Below, piece after piece: positions 5,275 through 7,517 of a DNA stretch of 7,517 bases (its first letter is position 1; every line of letters begins with the position of its first letter). The translations under genes and the position numbers were made by a program. Origin of the DNA: DASQGA01 sp038209555 (GTDB lineage: Bacteria > Actinomycetota > Thermoleophilia > Gaiellales > Gaiellaceae); contig JBBQXP010000120.1 in the NCBI GenBank assembly GCA_038209555.1, positions 1 through 7,517 of the forward strand, read 5' to 3'. The notes beneath the pieces were generated by a model. That model was not told where the DNA came from. It was given only the letters and a program-made list of their open reading frames with translations, and ran no database searches.

Positions 5275-6319
5275 CCCCACCTCTAGTAGCTGCGCGTTCC
5301 GCGAGCTCGAGGAGCCGCGGGACACCTTTGTCGAGCGACGCCGCCCACGCGTCGTTGCGCTCCCCCCGCAGGTAGCGCCCGTGGAGTGCTTCGCAGAACA
5401 CAGCCGCCTTCCAGTGCGCGAGCGCCTCGTACCACGCGAGCGAGCCCACCGACCGCTCTGTTACCTCCGCGTACCGTTCGACCAGCTCTGATCGCGAGGG
5501 AAAGCCGGGCGCCCTGGTGGCCGGGCTCAGCTCCATCGGCCCGCCCGGCGAGCCGGGCTCGGAGTACGTGGCCACCAGGTAACCGAGATCCGCCAGCGGG
5601 TCACCGATTGTGGCGAGCTCCCAGTCCAGGATGGCCGCAACGTGCGTGCCGTAGGGCGACCACCCGACGGTGATCGGGCGCGTGGGTGAGTCGACGGAGA
5701 CGAGCAGGTTCCCGAGCCGGTAGTCGCCGTGGACGACCGTGGCTTGCCCGGACTCGGGGCGATGCACGTCGAGCCAGGCCGCGATCTCCGCGACCGCCGG
5801 GAGCGTGCGCGTGGCGTTCACCTCCCAGAGTCCCGAGAACCGGCGCACCTGGCGCTCGAGGTAGCCGGTCGTCTTGCCGAACCCGTCGAGGCCCGAGGAG
5901 ACCAGGTCGACGGCGTGCAGCTCGACGAGCGCGTCGACCAGCTCGAGTCCGAACCGCAGCCGCTCCTCCGGCGAGTCAAGGCCGGCCGGAACCTGATCGG
6001 TCACCACCGTGCCCTCGAGGTACTCCATGATGTAGAAGGGCACGCCCAGCACGGATTCGTCCTCGCAGACCGCGAGAACCTTAGGGACACGAACCCCTGC
6101 TCCCGAGAGCGCGATCTGGAGCCGCGCCTCGCGCACCATGTCGTGCGCCGAGGGCGGAAGCGGAGGCGGCGGCGGACGGCGCAGAACGAGCCGTTCGCCG
6201 CCGCGCTCGAGGAGGACGGTGATGTTCGACTGCCCGTCGCCGATCCGCTCCACCGAGACCGGCCCGGAGCCGAGGCCGTGGGCGTCCAGGAACCCGGCGA
6301 CCGCCTCGGGGTCTACCAG
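5267..6319 (-). CDS. Phosphotransferase (APH/ACAD10-11 kinase-domain and LvaA-like), CTG start
   Basis: An aminoglycoside-phosphotransferase-fold kinase of the subgroup forming the N-terminal part of animal ACAD10/ACAD11 and LvaA of Pseudomonas, which phosphorylates 4-hydroxyacyl-CoA. With a CTG start at 6319 it has 350 residues. Motifs in this numbering: the N-lobe segment RIGDGQSNIT (25-34), the LRRPPPP and SAHDMVREAR stretches (about 46-66), the Brenner catalytic loop HGDYRLGN (H197, D199, N204) and the metal site ILDWELATIGDP (D232). Relative to the family, about 12 extra residues lie between the last two. The first conventional start is GTG at 6253, without a good Shine-Dalgarno, and it drops 22 family-like residues (LVDPEAVAGFLDAHGLGSGP...). 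CTG at 6319-6317 has AAGGAG eight bases upstream and overlaps the dehydrogenase stop by seven bases. Its partner is probably the adjacent dehydrogenase. Specificity is inferred; antibiotic resistance is unlikely. Confidence 0.9.
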   Translation of the reverse strand: MVDPEAVAGFLDAHGLGSGPVSVERIGDGQSNITVLLERGGERLVLRRPPPPPLPPSAHDMVREARLQIALSGAGVRVPKVLAVCEDESVLGVPFYIMEYLEGTVVTDQVPAGLDSPEERLRFGLELVDALVELHAVDLVSSGLDGFGKTTGYLERQVRRFSGLWEVNATRTLPAVAEIAAWLDVHRPESGQATVVHGDYRLGNLLVSVDSPTRPITVGWSPYGTHVAAILDWELATIGDPLADLGYLVATYSEPGSPGGPMELSPATRAPGFPSRSELVERYAEVTERSVGSLAWYEALAHWKAAVFCEALHGRYLRGERNDAWAASLDKGVPRLLELAERAATRGGAK

Positions 6320-7506
6320 GTCTTGCGCTCCTTGGCCCGCTCGCGCGAGGCTCGGCGCGCGATCGCGTAGCGGTGGGTTTCGGAGGGGCCGTCGTAGATC
6401 CGGAACGGCCGCACCTCGTTCAGGAAGCGCGCGAGCGGTGCGTCACCGGAGACGCCGTGGCCGCCGCAGATCTGGATCGCCCGGTCGATCACGCGGAAGA
6501 CCGCCTCCGAGACGTACACCTTCGCGACCGACGACTCCCGCCGCCCGTTTCGGCCCGTGTCGAGCGCCCACGCCCCCTGGCGGATGAGCGCGCGGCTTGC
6601 CTCGATGTCGATGACCGAGTCGGCGACGAGCGCCTGCGCCATCCCGAGCTCCTCCAGGCGCGAACCGAAGGCTTCTCGCTCGGCAGCGCGGTCGAGCGCG
6701 ATGTCGAGCGCCCGGCGGGCAAGTCCGAGCCAGCGCATGCAGTGCGTGAGCCGGGCGGGGGCCAGGCGCACCTGTGCGTAGCGGAAGCCGAGCCCGACTT
6801 CCCCCAGCACGGCCTCGTCCGGCACCGAGCACTCGCGGAACGACACCTCGGCGTGGCCGCCGACAAACACGGTGTCCATGGTCGGGATCACCCGGCCGAC
6901 GTGGAAGCCGGGGTTGTCCGCGTCGACGAGGAACATCGTCGCGCCCCGGCCGTCGCTGACCTCCTCGTCCGTCCGCGCCATGCAGATCGCGAAGGTCGCA
7001 GTCTTTGCGCCCGAGATGAACTTCTTCTCTCCGTCGATGACCCAGCCGCCGTCGACCTTTCGCGCCGTCGTCCGGAGCATGGACGGATCCGAGCCGGCAC
7101 CCGGGGGCGGCTCGGTCATCGCGAAGCACGACGTCGTCCGCCCGGCGGCAAGCGGCGCGAGGTAGCGCTCCTTCTGCTCCTGGTTTGCGACGCGCTCGAG
7201 CAGGTGCATGTTGCCCTCGTCAGGTGCCGAGCAATTCAGCGCGTGCGGCCCGAGCAGGCTGTAGCCGGCCTCCTCGAAGACCGCGCTCCATCCGCGGATG
7301 TCGAGCCCGAGGCCGCCCAGCTCATTGGGGATGTGGGGGGCGAAAATGCCGGCTCCGCGCGCGGCCTCCTGGAGCTCGGCCCGAAGCGCCGGGTCGAGCT
7401 CCCCGAACGGGAAGCGCTCTTCCGCCGGAATGGCGACGTCGCGGACGAAGTCGTGCGTCCGCTCCGCCAGCTCCTCCACCTCGGCCGGCAGGGAGAAGTC
7501 GATCAC
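6313..7506 (-). CDS. Acyl-CoA dehydrogenase, ACAD10/11 and LvaC-like
   Basis: A 397-residue flavoprotein of normal acyl-CoA dehydrogenase length. The N-terminal helical domain is roughly residues 1-125. The middle beta domain follows, with FAMTEPPPGAGSDPS and KKFISGAKTA. The C-terminal helical domain starts near residue 235 and carries REAFGSRL and QICGGHGVSGDAPLA. At the catalytic-base position, where medium-chain dehydrogenases have Glu in YEGT, this protein has D372 in YDGPSETHR. Asp here with a following GP fits the ACAD10/11-like branch, where the protein acts on a phosphorylated hydroxyacyl-CoA to give an enoyl-CoA. The GTG start at 7506-7504 overlaps a TGA in another frame (GTGA), so a same-strand gene may end at the window edge. 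The stop overlaps the proposed start of the phosphotransferase by seven bases. The family is certain; the 4-hydroxyacyl role is inferred from the pairing and D372. Confidence 0.93.
   Translation of the reverse strand: MIDFSLPAEVEELAERTHDFVRDVAIPAEERFPFGELDPALRAELQEAARGAGIFAPHIPNELGGLGLDIRGWSAVFEEAGYSLLGPHALNCSAPDEGNMHLLERVANQEQKERYLAPLAAGRTTSCFAMTEPPPGAGSDPSMLRTTARKVDGGWVIDGEKKFISGAKTATFAICMARTDEEVSDGRGATMFLVDADNPGFHVGRVIPTMDTVFVGGHAEVSFRECSVPDEAVLGEVGLGFRYAQVRLAPARLTHCMRWLGLARRALDIALDRAAEREAFGSRLEELGMAQALVADSVIDIEASRALIRQGAWALDTGRNGRRESSVAKVYVSEAVFRVIDRAIQICGGHGVSGDAPLARFLNEVRPFRIYDGPSETHRYAIARRASRERAKERKTW
6328..6333 (-). promoter_or_regulatory. Shine-Dalgarno AAGGAG for the phosphotransferase CTG start
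   Basis: AAGGAG reads on the minus strand from 6333 to 6328, inside the last codons of the acyl-CoA dehydrogenase gene. Eight bases separate it from CTG at 6319-6317. It is too far from the GTG at 6253 to serve that codon, and so is the main local evidence for CTG initiation. Confidence 0.65.
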
Positions 7507-7517
7507 GCCGCCATGCC

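Noticed and set aside
5267..6319. Kinase as an aminoglycoside-resistance gene.
   Set aside because: The SAHDMVREAR, HGDYRLGN and ILDWELATIGDP motifs and the dehydrogenase neighbour match the ACAD10/11 and LvaA-like metabolic subgroup instead.
6443..7129. Minus-strand 228-residue frame inside the acyl-CoA dehydrogenase gene.
   Set aside because: It is an out-of-frame shadow of the dehydrogenase on the same strand, with Arg-rich composition and no motif.
7503..7517. End of an upstream minus-strand gene (Gly-Met-Ala-Ala-stop) overlapping the dehydrogenase GTG as GTGA.
   Set aside because: Only four codons are in the window. The overlap pattern fits an operon neighbour, but nothing confirms that the frame is coding.
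1..7517. CRISPR arrays, tRNA or rRNA genes, insertion sequences, phage or defence genes.
   Set aside because: No repeated spacers, tRNA-like cloverleaf, transposase motifs or terminal inverted repeats were seen. Nearly all bases lie in metabolic genes.

Overview
The window is strongly GC-rich, with G or C at most third codon positions, tightly packed genes, frequent GTG starts and very short overlaps. This suggests a high-GC bacterium. The protein families (coxM/coxS-type molybdenum hydroxylase subunits, GMC oxidoreductase, DUF3237-like protein, split phosphotransferase/acyl-CoA dehydrogenase pair) fit an Actinomycetota lineage, possibly Thermoleophilia. That placement is an impression, not a measurement. 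No RNA gene, mobile element, CRISPR array or long repeat was seen, and no gap between genes exceeds about 50 bases.

Layout: (1) 3-2112, plus strand: a metallo-beta-lactamase-fold hydrolase, then the FAD (medium) and 2Fe-2S (small) subunits of a xanthine dehydrogenase/CO dehydrogenase-type molybdenum hydroxylase, coupled by 4-nt and 1-nt overlaps. The large molybdopterin subunit is not in the window. (2) 2061-3590, minus strand: a GMC flavoprotein oxidoreductase resembling choline oxidase/dehydrogenase, overlapping the previous operon tail to tail by 52 nt. (3) 3639-5274, plus strand: a two-domain rhodanese-type sulfurtransferase, a small protein that looks like a ferredoxin-like alpha/beta-barrel, and a DUF3237-like protein, starting from a 48-nt divergent intergenic region. 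(4) 5267-7506, minus strand: an acyl-CoA dehydrogenase followed by a phosphotransferase. Together these are the separate-gene equivalent of the animal ACAD10/ACAD11 fusion and of LvaC/LvaA in levulinate catabolism.

The genes look like accessory catabolism: oxidation by a molybdenum hydroxylase and a GMC flavoenzyme, hydrolysis by an MBL-fold enzyme, and CoA-thioester degradation of a hydroxy acid through phosphorylation and elimination. That the four blocks act on one substrate is inference from proximity only.

The most notable signals are these. Two genes (782-1642 and 5267-6319) appear to start at CTG codons that overlap the upstream stop, and homology extends to those codons. The kinase/dehydrogenase pair is split but translationally coupled, with Asp at the acyl-CoA dehydrogenase catalytic-base position. 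The MBL-fold protein has two altered metal-ligand positions. The GMC enzyme carries the choline-oxidase-type histidine that covalently binds FAD. I found no wholly new system. The most testable novelty is the CTG initiation and the hydroxyacyl-CoA pathway assignment.
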